Below, in pieces: positions 15,782-24,900 of a DNA stretch of 29,317 nucleotides. Each line of letters begins with the position of its first letter. Within the stretch, counting starts at the first letter, position 1. A model generated the notes under the pieces. The model did not search any database, had not been told where the DNA came from, and saw only the letters and a list, made by a program, of their open reading frames with translations. Source of the DNA: Anaerolineales bacterium. GTDB lineage: Bacteria; Chloroflexota; Anaerolineae; 4572-78; J111. The translations under genes were made by a program, and so were the position numbers. The stretch is taken from positions 1 through 29,317 of the forward strand of contig JACKAT010000069.1 in the NCBI GenBank assembly GCA_020634935.1, read 5' to 3'.

Positions 15782-15937
15782 ATGGCTTACACTTTTTCGC
15801 CTCCTAAATATACCCTGCCGTCAAAAGCGTTCGAGCCGGCCTACCTGGCGCTTCACCGTCGCGGGGAGCTCAAGCGCCGGGCTGACGAGGCCATCACCGG
15901 CCTGAAAGCGTGCTACGTTTGCCCGCGCAATATATAG
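15782..15937 (+). pseudogene. Truncated radical-SAM protein (N-terminus, PflX-like)
   Basis: The first 50 codons read MAYTFSPPKYTLPSKAFEP, then AYLALHRRGELKRRADEAI, then GLKACYVCPRN. This closely resembles the N-terminus of PflX-like radical-SAM proteins, which continue CxVCPRDC before the CxxxCxxC iron-sulfur motif. The frame stops (TAG at 15935-15937) directly after CPRN, exactly where the DNA turns AT-rich, so the catalytic barrel is missing. The promoter and ribosome site are intact. The gene was cut by a rearrangement (or an assembly join) at about 15,930. Confidence 0.75.
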
Positions 15938-16059
15938 TTTCCGGTGGCCAATAGATTCATAATTTTTTTCAACTAAAATCAAACAATAATCTAAATTTTC
16001 TTCTATATAATTTCCCCGCATTTTCGGCTAGAATTAGCATAAGTTGAGGTTGTGGGCAT
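15932..16059 (-). pseudogene. Possible truncated, frameshifted minus-strand gene of unknown function
   Basis: On the minus strand AAAGGAG is followed after 7 bases by an ATG (16057-16059) and MPTTSTYANSSRK before an early stop (16003-16005). In the next frame an ATG overlapping the AAAA run continues as MRGNYIEENLDYCLIL, then VEKNYESIGHRKLYI, with codon use typical of the AT-rich half. One extra A in that run would join the frames. The frame then enters the GC-rich DNA where it means nothing. I do not recognise the protein. Confidence 0.3.
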
Positions 16060-16078
16060 TCTATATCTCCTTTCTGCG

Positions 16079-16128
16079 TAGAGCGCCTAGAGAAGATGAT
16101 TTCAAAAATTATCGACTCTGGCGCTCTA
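16079..16128. repeat. Long hairpin
   Basis: TAGAGCGCC (16079-16087) pairs with GGCGCTCTA (16120-16128). After a one-base bulge, AGAG (16089-16092) pairs with CTCT (16116-16119). It lies between the possible minus-strand remnant and a small plus-strand frame. There is no T-run, so its role is unclear (leader hairpin or mobile-element end). Confidence 0.6.
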
Positions 16129-16153
16129 TCGCATTTCAAGAGGAGTTCGACTT

Positions 16154-16240
16154 ATGAGTGGTTTCTTTTTTATCCAAATATTCAATTCAGAAAAATTATT
16201 AATTTCTTATATTTCCAACGCAACTAATATAAATATTTAA
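16154..16240 (+). CDS. Possible 28-aa small protein or leader peptide
   Basis: AGGAG at 16141-16145 stands 8 bases before an ATG that opens 28 codons, beginning MSGFFFIQIFNSEKLL and ending NINI-stop. It follows the hairpin at 16079-16128 and precedes the first kinase by 118 bp. It is short, AT-rich and unrecognised, so it may be chance. The remaining DNA to 16354 is AT-rich leader with no promoter I would defend. Confidence 0.2.
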   Translation: MSGFFFIQIFNSEKLLISYISNATNINI

Positions 16241-16358
16241 TTTATTCCAACACTAAATTAAGTTAAGATATTAATTATGAGAAGTCAGGTTAAAAGATAA
16301 TCTGACAATGTAGGTTTACAAGAATGATACCGCATTCTACTGTTTGGAGATACTATGA

Positions 16359-19300
16359 ATGCTTAATTTAACTAATTTAGAACAGGTAAGTACTCAGATA
16401 CTTGAAGAACTGAATATTGGTTATCTACTGGCGGATAAAAATCTACAGGTGCTGGCAAGTAACTTAATTGGCCGGAACTGGGTTGTAAAAGAATTTGAAA
16501 CGCCGGAAGGTCAATCGGTGCTCAAGCTTTTTCCAGAGCTTTTGGAGTTTGAAAGCCAACTACTAAAACCGGATCATGGTCTTACCGATCATTTAGAGAT
16601 CGAAAAAATCCGGCGAAGTTCAATAAATGGATCAGAGCACTATTTCAACTTGATGGTCAAACCTTATCAAGGTGGCGAGGCAACCTTTTTATTTTTAATG
16701 ACCGAGGCAACTGATCACGCGACTTTAAAACAAGAACTGCAATCTGAGCGTGAAAAAATACAGCTACTTGATGCGGCCAAGAGTGAAGTAGAAACTCAAC
16801 TACAAGCAGCCTATTTTAAATTGAAACGTCTTGCTAAAAAGCAAACAGCCCAATTAAAACTTACTGAAATAGAGTTGACCCATCGAAACCAACAGTTACA
16901 AATATTAAACGCCATCCCTGATTTGATTCTGCGAGTCAATAGAGAGGGTGCGCTTTTAGATATTAAATCTTCTGAAGAGATTGAGCTGTTTTCCAAACCA
17001 AAAGATTTTATTGGCAAATCTTTAGCAGAAGTGCTGCCTACACAAATTGCGCAACGGGCTTTACAAGCGATTGATCTAACATTTGTTACTGAAGCTACCC
17101 AGCGTTTTGAATATCAATTAACTATCCAACAACATGTATATGATTATGAAGCTCGAACATCAGTTATTGAAAAAGCTGAAGTATTAATAATTATTCGGGA
17201 TATTACTCAGCGTAAACGCGTTGAAAAAGAGCGATACCAGTATATTGAACGATTGCAAATATTACGTGAGATTGATAGAGCAGTTTTAGAAGCTCATTCC
17301 TCTGAAGCCATTGCCCAAGCGACTTTAGCACAAATCCGTCAATTAATCCCGGTATGTTCAAAAGCGTTGGTTACTGTTTTTCATTTTGATACAAACGAAG
17401 CTCAAATATTTGCTGTTAGTTCTACCGAAAAGACGGAATTAGGCTTAGGCCAGCGGATTGATATTGCTGAGTATGGCAATATTGCCAGGCTCAAACAGGG
17501 AAATACATTTGTTACCGGAAATCTTTCAACTACAAAAAATAAATTAGGTATCCAAAAAAAGTTACTAAATGAAAGTATTCTATCCACTGTTCAAGCGCCC
17601 CTTATTGCTCAAGGTCAATTAATTGGCGAATTAATTTTGGGAGCAGATTATCCCAATGCCTTTTCCTATGAGTTCATAGAAATAGCTAGCGAAGTGGCCG
17701 ACCGAATGGCCATCGCTATTCAGAATACCCATCTTTATAATGAACTTGACCAGCGCATTGAAGAATTAGCAACATTAAATGTCATTGGGCAAACTATTGC
17801 CTCGACATTAAATCTTTCTGAAATCTTAACCAATATTACAGATCACGTTAGCCGGCTATTAAATGTAACAGCCGCCTCGGTTGTATTACTAGATAGGGTC
17901 AAAGGTGATATGTGGTTTGCCACTGCGGCCGGTGAAGGATCAGACTTTATAAAAGGTAAAAGATTGGCTCGTAACCAGGGGATTGTTGGCTGGGTGGTCG
18001 AAAATGGTAAGCCTGCTTTGGTGTCAGATACAGCCAATGATCCTCGTTTTTATGCCGCCTTTGATGAGAAAAGTGGCAAGATTACCCGCTCGGTGCTTTG
18101 CGTGCCTTTGCAGGCCAAAGGTCGAACGATAGGGGCTATTGAGGCCATTAACAAAGAAGCTGGAACTTTTAATGAACGTGATTTACATATTCTAAGTGCT
18201 GTAGCGGCATCAGCGGCCACAGCTATCGAAAATGCTCGCCTTTATCAACAAGCCCAACAAGAAATTGTTGAAAGAAAGCAGGCAGAGCGAGAGCTAGATT
18301 TATTTTTCACGTTATCACTAGACATGCTTTGCATTATGGATCTTGACGGCTATATTCGGCGGTCGAGTCCCGCTTTCGAAAAAACGTTAGGGTGGACCTC
18401 TAGTGAATTAGAATCGAGGCCTTACTTCGATATTATACACCCCCAAGACCTTGAAAATACGTTAGCCGAAAGAGCACGACTCGCTCAGGGAATTCCCACA
18501 GATTACTTCGAGGTTCGATGCCTGCATAAAAATGGGACATACCGGTGGCTGGCGTGGTCCATACAACCAGGCGCAGATGGGATTCTTTATGGAGTGGCAC
18601 GTGATGTTACTAAACAAAAACAGACCGAAGAACTACTCCGATCCGCCGTTCAGAAAAATAGTCAATTAGCGGCCGCAGTTGAAAATGCCCCAATTGGAGT
18701 TATCATTAGCGATCCTAACCATGCTGATCACCCGATTGTTTTTGTCAATCCGGCCTTTACAGAAATCACTGGTTATTCGGAAAAAGAAGTTCTCGGAAAA
18801 AATAGTCGCATCCTTCACGGAGAAAATACAGCCCCGCAGATTGTCAATGAAATTCAAAAGGCAATTTCAAAACATCGTACATATTCTTGCGTTTTGTTAA
18901 ATTATCGAAAAGACGGCACACCATTTTGGAATGAACTCACGCTTAGCCCGGTTTTCGATAACGAGGGAAACTTAAGTAATTTTGTTGAGCTTGTAGTCGA
19001 TGTTACAGCGCGTAAACAAGCTCAAGAAAGCTTAGTCGAAGAACGAGCGTTGCTAGCTCAAAGAGTTGAGGAACGTACCGCCGAATTGAGAGCGGCCAAT
19101 GTCGAATTAGCCCATGCCGCTCGTCTGAAAGATGAATTCCTGGCTAATATGAGCCACGAACTACGTACACCGTTGAATGCTATTCTATCGATGTCGGAAA
19201 TTTTAAAAATAGAGACTTATGGGCCTCTTAATGATGAACAAAAAAACACGTTAAAATATATAGAAGAAGGTGGACGACACCTTCTAGCCTTAATCAATGA

Positions 19301-20312
19301 AATATTAGATCTTTCAAAAATAGAAGCCGGACAATTAGAATTAGATCTCAGATCGGTCAACATCGATGAAATTTGCCAGGCCAGTTTATTGTTTATCAAG
19401 CAAATGGCTTTAAAGAAACAAATTAAGGTTATTTCTACGTTCGACAGCACTATTCATACTGTAGAAGCAGACGAACGACGTTTGAAACAGATTTTGGTCA
19501 ATCTTTTGAGTAATGCCGCCAAATTTACCCCTGTTAAAGGCACAATTGGTTTAGAGGTTGAAAAAGATATAACTAATAATCTGATTCATTTTATTGTTTG
19601 GGATACTGGCATTGGTATATCAATAACGGACCAAAAGCGGCTTTTTGACCCATTTGTACAAATTGATAGCAGCCTGTCACGTGAATATGAAGGAACAGGG
19701 TTGGGGTTGGCTTTAGTTCAGAGGTTGACGGAAATGCATCATGGTCGTGTAACCGTAGAAAGTGAGTTGGGTAAAGGTAGTCGTTTTATTGTTTCACTGC
19801 CAATTGAGGGAACTTTGAAGAAAGAGCAACCTTCGCTGCCAATGCAACTGACAGTCGACGAACAACAATCAATATCCAATGGGGGGCTCACTCAAAACGT
19901 ACATCCAGACGTAAGTTATGCATTGATTTTAGTGGTGGATGATAACGAAGCCAGTAGAATTGCCTTAACAGACCTTTTGAAACACAAAAATTACCAGGTT
20001 ACTGTAGCTAGAAGTGGCACAGAAGCGATTATGAAAGCAACAGAGGAGCACCCAAACATTATTTTGATGGATGTCCAAATGCCAGAAATGGATGGCTTGG
20101 AAGCGATTCGACAGATCCGCTCCGAAACGGCTATGAAAGATATTCCTATAATTGCCCTAACAGCTCTAGCTATGCCGGGTGATAGAGAAAAATGTCTAGC
20201 GGCTGGGGCTAATGATTATCTCAGCAAGCCGATTAATATGAAAAAATTGCTAGGTGTAATTGAAACCCAGCTAGCTGAAGCTAAAAAAGAATCAATTTCA
20301 CCTGGTCCTTAA
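16359..20312 (+). CDS. Multi-sensor hybrid histidine kinase (PAS-PAS-GAF-GAF-PAS-PAS-HisKA-HATPase-REC)
   Basis: A 1317-aa soluble sensor with no membrane segment. Approximate order: PAS-like 10-115, coiled coil 118-180, PAS 180-285, GAF 300-455, GAF 465-625, PAS 640-755, LOV-like PAS 765-885, coiled coil 890-922, HisKA with H933 (MSHELRTP), HATPase with N1052, DTGIGIS (1082-1088) and GTGLGL (1112-1117), and REC with D1194/D1195, phospho-acceptor D1238, T1268 and K1290. All catalytic residues look intact, so it should autophosphorylate and pass phosphate to its own REC. The fourth PAS has LOV-style features but Ser816 in place of the reactive cysteine. GGAGA (16346-16350) supports this start; an overlapping ATG at 16355 gives only three codons. 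The next signalling gene follows after 21 bp. Confidence 0.93.
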   Translation: MLNLTNLEQVSTQILEELNIGYLLADKNLQVLASNLIGRNWVVKEFETPEGQSVLKLFPELLEFESQLLKPDHGLTDHLEIEKIRRSSINGSEHYFNLMVKPYQGGEATFLFLMTEATDHATLKQELQSEREKIQLLDAAKSEVETQLQAAYFKLKRLAKKQTAQLKLTEIELTHRNQQLQILNAIPDLILRVNREGALLDIKSSEEIELFSKPKDFIGKSLAEVLPTQIAQRALQAIDLTFVTEATQRFEYQLTIQQHVYDYEARTSVIEKAEVLIIIRDITQRKRVEKERYQYIERLQILREIDRAVLEAHSSEAIAQATLAQIRQLIPVCSKALVTVFHFDTNEAQIFAVSSTEKTELGLGQRIDIAEYGNIARLKQGNTFVTGNLSTTKNKLGIQKKLLNESILSTVQAPLIAQGQLIGELILGADYPNAFSYEFIEIASEVADRMAIAIQNTHLYNELDQRIEELATLNVIGQTIASTLNLSEILTNITDHVSRLLNVTAASVVLLDRVKGDMWFATAAGEGSDFIKGKRLARNQGIVGWVVENGKPALVSDTANDPRFYAAFDEKSGKITRSVLCVPLQAKGRTIGAIEAINKEAGTFNERDLHILSAVAASAATAIENARLYQQAQQEIVERKQAERELDLFFTLSLDMLCIMDLDGYIRRSSPAFEKTLGWTSSELESRPYFDIIHPQDLENTLAERARLAQGIPTDYFEVRCLHKNGTYRWLAWSIQPGADGILYGVARDVTKQKQTEELLRSAVQKNSQLAAAVENAPIGVIISDPNHADHPIVFVNPAFTEITGYSEKEVLGKNSRILHGENTAPQIVNEIQKAISKHRTYSCVLLNYRKDGTPFWNELTLSPVFDNEGNLSNFVELVVDVTARKQAQESLVEERALLAQRVEERTAELRAANVELAHAARLKDEFLANMSHELRTPLNAILSMSEILKIETYGPLNDEQKNTLKYIEEGGRHLLALINEILDLSKIEAGQLELDLRSVNIDEICQASLLFIKQMALKKQIKVISTFDSTIHTVEADERRLKQILVNLLSNAAKFTPVKGTIGLEVEKDITNNLIHFIVWDTGIGISITDQKRLFDPFVQIDSSLSREYEGTGLGLALVQRLTEMHHGRVTVESELGKGSRFIVSLPIEGTLKKEQPSLPMQLTVDEQQSISNGGLTQNVHPDVSYALILVVDDNEASRIALTDLLKHKNYQVTVARSGTEAIMKATEEHPNIILMDVQMPEMDGLEAIRQIRSETAMKDIPIIALTALAMPGDREKCLAAGANDYLSKPINMKKLLGVIETQLAEAKKESISPGP

Positions 20313-20333
20313 GTTCATTAAGGAATTTGCTTT

Positions 20334-21833
20334 ATGAAATTTATGCCAACAATCCTAATAATTGACGATCAATTGAGTGTTAGAAAATCGTTAGAGGGCC
20401 TGCTTATAGGCCAGGGATATAATTTAGAATTTGCAAGTAATGGTTTTGAGGGGTTAGAAAAAGCTTCAAAAGTTATTCCCGATTTAATTATGTTAGACAT
20501 TATGATGCCCAAAATGGACGGCTTTGAAGTTTGTGAGCGATTACGCAACGATCCTCTACTGGCCGAAGTTCCTATTTTAATGTTAACAGCGCTTGACGAT
20601 CTGAATTCGAAAGTGCGCGGATTAGAAGTTGGTGCAGATGATTTTTTAAGCAAACCTTTTAACAGTGTGGAACTACTCGCTCGAATTCGAACTGTGACTC
20701 GCCTCAACCGATATCGTCGTCTGCTTTCTGAACGGAACAAATCTGACTGGGTCATGGAAAAAGCCAATGATGGATACATTATTATTGACGATAATGATTT
20801 AATTCGTTCAGTTAATAGTAAAGCATGTTTGTATCTGGATCTTGAAAATGATCGCCATCAAATTCTTGGGCAAACCTTCCTAGAGCTAGTGAGTAAGCAG
20901 TACAAGTATGAACCCCAATCTGCCTGGCTAACTTGGCCACCCGAGCCTTCGACATTACAGGCTCAATCACCTCGCTATTTAATTCGACCAGAGACGGCCA
21001 TTTCAAAACCCTTTTGGCTAAAAGTGGAAACGCTCGAGCTACCAGCAATTGGTTCTAAAACTTGGGTAGTATGTTTACGCGATGTTACTGAAGAGATGAG
21101 TTTACGACGCGATATTCACAGTTTTCACAAATTAATTTCCCATAAATTAAGAACGCCGTTAATCGGTTTATCGAATGGATCAGAGCTGCTACTGCGTTAC
21201 GCAGCAGAATTAACAACCGATGAGATCATAGAATTTTCGCAAACTATACATAATAGTTCACAACGTTTGTTGGCTCAAATCAATGACGTTTTGAAGTATA
21301 AAGAATATATGGGCTCTGACCAGGCGTTTAAGGGGATGCCTCTTAGCCAATTCTCGGAGCTGGTGAGTAAGGTTAAACAGAAACTCGATCAAAAAAATCT
21401 GGCGCTGGATTATTCAGTTGACTTAAACGATTTTCATATCGCACTTTCTGCTCAAACAGTTGAATTACTACTTGAAGAAATTTTAGAGAATTCGATAAAA
21501 TTTCATCCCAATCACGATCCAACTATTAATATTTCAGTTACTCATGTAGATAATTCTTTCATCAAGATCGAAATTGGAGATGATGGGTTAACACTGTCAC
21601 CAGAGCAAATTGTCCAAGCCTGGATACCTTACTACCAGGGCGAAAAATATTTCACAGGCGAGTCAATTGGAATGGGTTTGGGCCTGTCAATGGTTGCATC
21701 TATAGTTTGGGAAATTGGAGGGACCTGTCAGCTACATAATCAGAAAAATGGCCCGGGTATAGTGATTGAATTAACTGTACCAATCGAATGTTCTTGTAGT
21801 GGGAAAAATGAAAAGACAAAGTTACAACAATAG
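20334..21833 (+). CDS. Response regulator fused to PAS-like and degenerate histidine kinase domains
   Basis: A 499-aa soluble protein. REC domain 5-122 has D11/D12, acceptor D55 (MLDIMMPKMDG), T85 and K107. A PAS-like segment covers about 135-255. A dimerisation/His domain follows with H270 in SHKLRTPL and then an HATPase-like domain (about 365-485) with N386 and GMGLGL (446-451). The residue after His270 is Lys, not the usual Glu/Asp. The nucleotide box is GDDGLT instead of DxGxG. Autokinase activity may therefore be weak or absent, and the protein may act mainly as a phosphate receiver and relay. The start has AAGGA 9 bp upstream. Spacing of 21 bp after the first kinase implies co-transcription, so D55 is a natural target of that kinase. 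Confidence 0.9.
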   Translation: MKFMPTILIIDDQLSVRKSLEGLLIGQGYNLEFASNGFEGLEKASKVIPDLIMLDIMMPKMDGFEVCERLRNDPLLAEVPILMLTALDDLNSKVRGLEVGADDFLSKPFNSVELLARIRTVTRLNRYRRLLSERNKSDWVMEKANDGYIIIDDNDLIRSVNSKACLYLDLENDRHQILGQTFLELVSKQYKYEPQSAWLTWPPEPSTLQAQSPRYLIRPETAISKPFWLKVETLELPAIGSKTWVVCLRDVTEEMSLRRDIHSFHKLISHKLRTPLIGLSNGSELLLRYAAELTTDEIIEFSQTIHNSSQRLLAQINDVLKYKEYMGSDQAFKGMPLSQFSELVSKVKQKLDQKNLALDYSVDLNDFHIALSAQTVELLLEEILENSIKFHPNHDPTINISVTHVDNSFIKIEIGDDGLTLSPEQIVQAWIPYYQGEKYFTGESIGMGLGLSMVASIVWEIGGTCQLHNQKNGPGIVIELTVPIECSCSGKNEKTKLQQ

Positions 21834-21924
21834 TTATCTGGTTAATCTGTCAACGGATGTTACACCAAGGAAGAACATTATTTATTTCATAAATCAGTTG
21901 AGTTTAGGGGATAGAACTTAATCA

Positions 21925-24900
21925 ATGAAACTAGCCCCGATTCCCTCAGACGAGGCACGCCGATTACAAGCTCTATACACCTTAAAAATATTGGATACCC
22001 CCCCAGAGGAAAGATTTGATCGCTTTGTTCGGTTGGCAAAACAAATCTTTAATGTTCCAATGGCAATGGTAAGCTTAGTAGATCTCGATCGGCAATGGTA
22101 TAAAGCATGTTACGGGGTATCGATTAGAGAGACAGCCCGAGATATCTCATTCTGCGGCCATACAATTATGACCGATAAAACATTTGTCATACCTGATGCC
22201 CATCTTGATGAGCGTTTTGCCGATAACCCTTTAGTGACCAAAGAACCTTTCATCCGTTTCTATGCCGGACATCCCATCAAGTGCCTTGATGGTAGTAGAA
22301 TTGGCAGTTTTTGTATCATCGATCGCGAACCGCGCTATCTGAACGATAGTGAGTTAGAGACCCTTAGAGATCTGGCTGCACTAGTTGAAAACGAGTTTAA
22401 TTATGCCGAAGTTAACTATCTCAAACAGGAAATTTCCGATATCAACGAGCAACTTCGTCAAGACATCCTAGAACGTGAAAAGGTAGAACAAACCTTACGA
22501 GAAAAGGATGACCTTATAGGGATTGTAGTCAACAATCTTCCTATCATCCTATTTGCATTGGACAAAAATGGCGTTTTTACATTAACTGAAGGGAAAGGGT
22601 TAGAAAAATTAGGCATTAAACCGGGAAAGGCCGTTGGGAAACCCATTTTTAATATTTGTAGCAAGTTATCTTCAACTAGTGACTACGTTCGTTTAGCTCT
22701 AGCGGGAGAAAAAAGTGTTATGAACATTACTCAAGCTGGTTTGGCGTTTGAGGTACACTTTATCCCTCTTAATAATGCTAAAGAACAGATTGAAGGTATT
22801 ATTGGATTAGCCTTTGATGTCACAGAAAGGCAACGGGCCGAGGAAGCTTTAACTCAACAGCAGACGTTTCTGCGGCAAATTATCGACCGTATTCCTCACT
22901 TTATTTTTGCCAAAGATAGCGCCATGCGTTTCACACTTGCCAATGAAGCTTTTGCACGAGCTTATGGCACGACAGTAGCGGAGCTTATTGGCAAAACCGA
23001 CATCCATTTTAACCCTAATGTTGAGTTAGTAAATTATTATAACAATGATGATCTCTTCGTTATTGAGTCGGGCGAGGAAATTATTCGAAGTGAGGATAAG
23101 GTTGTCAATATTCACGGGCAGCCTCGATGGCGGCAAACCATTAAACGTCCCATTATTGGTGAGGATGGTCAATCTCGACAGGTATTAGGCATTGTTACGG
23201 ATATTACTGACCAGAAGTGGGCCGAAATTGCCCTGCGGGAAAGCGAAAAGCAACTTTATGAGGCCCAGAGGATCGCTCGACTAGGTTCATGGAGTTGGGA
23301 TGTAGTAAAGAATAATCTCATTTGGAACGATCTACTCTACGAAATTTTCGACATCCCTAAGAGCAAACGAATAACCTTCGAGGTATACCAGGAAACTTTA
23401 CATCCTGATGACAGACAACAGGTTACCCAAACCATTCAGAATGCAATGGAGACCGGGGCCGGTTCCTATTCTTTTGAAAACCGCATTGTTCATCGAAATG
23501 GGAACGTGCGTTATGTAAGCGCTCAGGCTGATATCATTCGTGATGAAAACGGCGTTCCTGTCAAATTGGTTGGAGTAGCTCAAGATATTACTGAACGTAA
23601 ACAATATGAACAGGAACTTGAACAAGCTAGATGGGAAGCCGAAGCAGCTACACGGGCCAAAAGCGAATTTTTAGCCAATATGAGCCATGAAATCCGCACC
23701 CCAATGAATGGCATCATAGGTATGACCAGTTTGTTACTGGATACCCCTTTATCCGAGGAACAACAAGAGTTTGTTGAAACTATTCGGACTAGTGGAGATA
23801 CTTTACTCACTATCATCAATGATATTCTCGATTTTTCTAAAATTGAAGCGGGCAAATTAGATTTTGAAGAAGCTCCCTTTAGTCTGCAAACCTGCATTGA
23901 AGAAGCATTAGATTTGGTGGTTACTAAAGCCATGCAGAAGGGTCTAGATTTGGCTTATATCATCGAGCCAAATATTCCTTGTATTTTCGTCGGAGATGTA
24001 ACACGTATTCGCCAAATTTTGGTAAATTTACTCAGTAACGCCGTGAAATTCACCACAGAAGGCGAAGTAGTAGTTACCGTGCAGGGACAATACTTAAGAG
24101 GCGATGATTATAAACTTATCATTGCTGTTAAGGATACCGGGATTGGTATCCCCAATGGTCGACTCAATCGCCTCTTTAAATCATTCAGTCAGGTTGATGT
24201 TTCAACCACTCGGCGTTACGGCGGAACAGGATTGGGATTGGTAATAAGCAAGCATTTAAGCGAGATGATGGGAGGTACTGTTTGGGTTGAAAGTAAAGAG
24301 GGACAAGGTTCTACCTTTTTTTTCTCAATCCTCGTACGAGTGTCAAATAACCAAGAGCAACCTGATTATAGTGATAAAACACACTTGGTTGGCAAACATG
24401 TTTTAATCGTCGATGATAATAAAACAAATCGACGAATTTTAGAGTATCAGACTAAATCTTGGGGAATGACAACACAATCCGCAGCATCTGGATCTGAAGC
24501 ATTGAATCTGATTGAGCAAAACAACAAGTTTGATATAGCGATCTTGGATATGCAAATGCCTGATATGGACGGTGTAACTCTATGCAATGAAATTCGCAAA
24601 CATCAATCAACCACTTCAATGCAGTTAATAATGTTAACATCTCTTGGCCAAAAAGAAATAGAGAAAGATAACACGCAGATTGCAGCCCATCTAACCAAAC
24701 CAATTAAGACATCACAGCTATATCAGGTATTAGTCGATGTAGTAACTCAAAGAACTAAAGCAGCCTCTAAAGCCCAATTCAATTCTGAATTTAGAACGAA
24801 AATAGGCCAAGAACTCCCCATGAGAATCCTCTTGGCCGAGGATAATGCCGTTAATCAAAAGGTAGCGCTCGGCATATTAAGTCGACTTGGGTATATGGCA

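Noticed and set aside
16359..16361. Start of the first kinase at the overlapping ATG 16355
   Set aside because: That frame reads ATG AAT GCT TAA and stops. It is four bases from the same ribosome site and may only slightly affect initiation.
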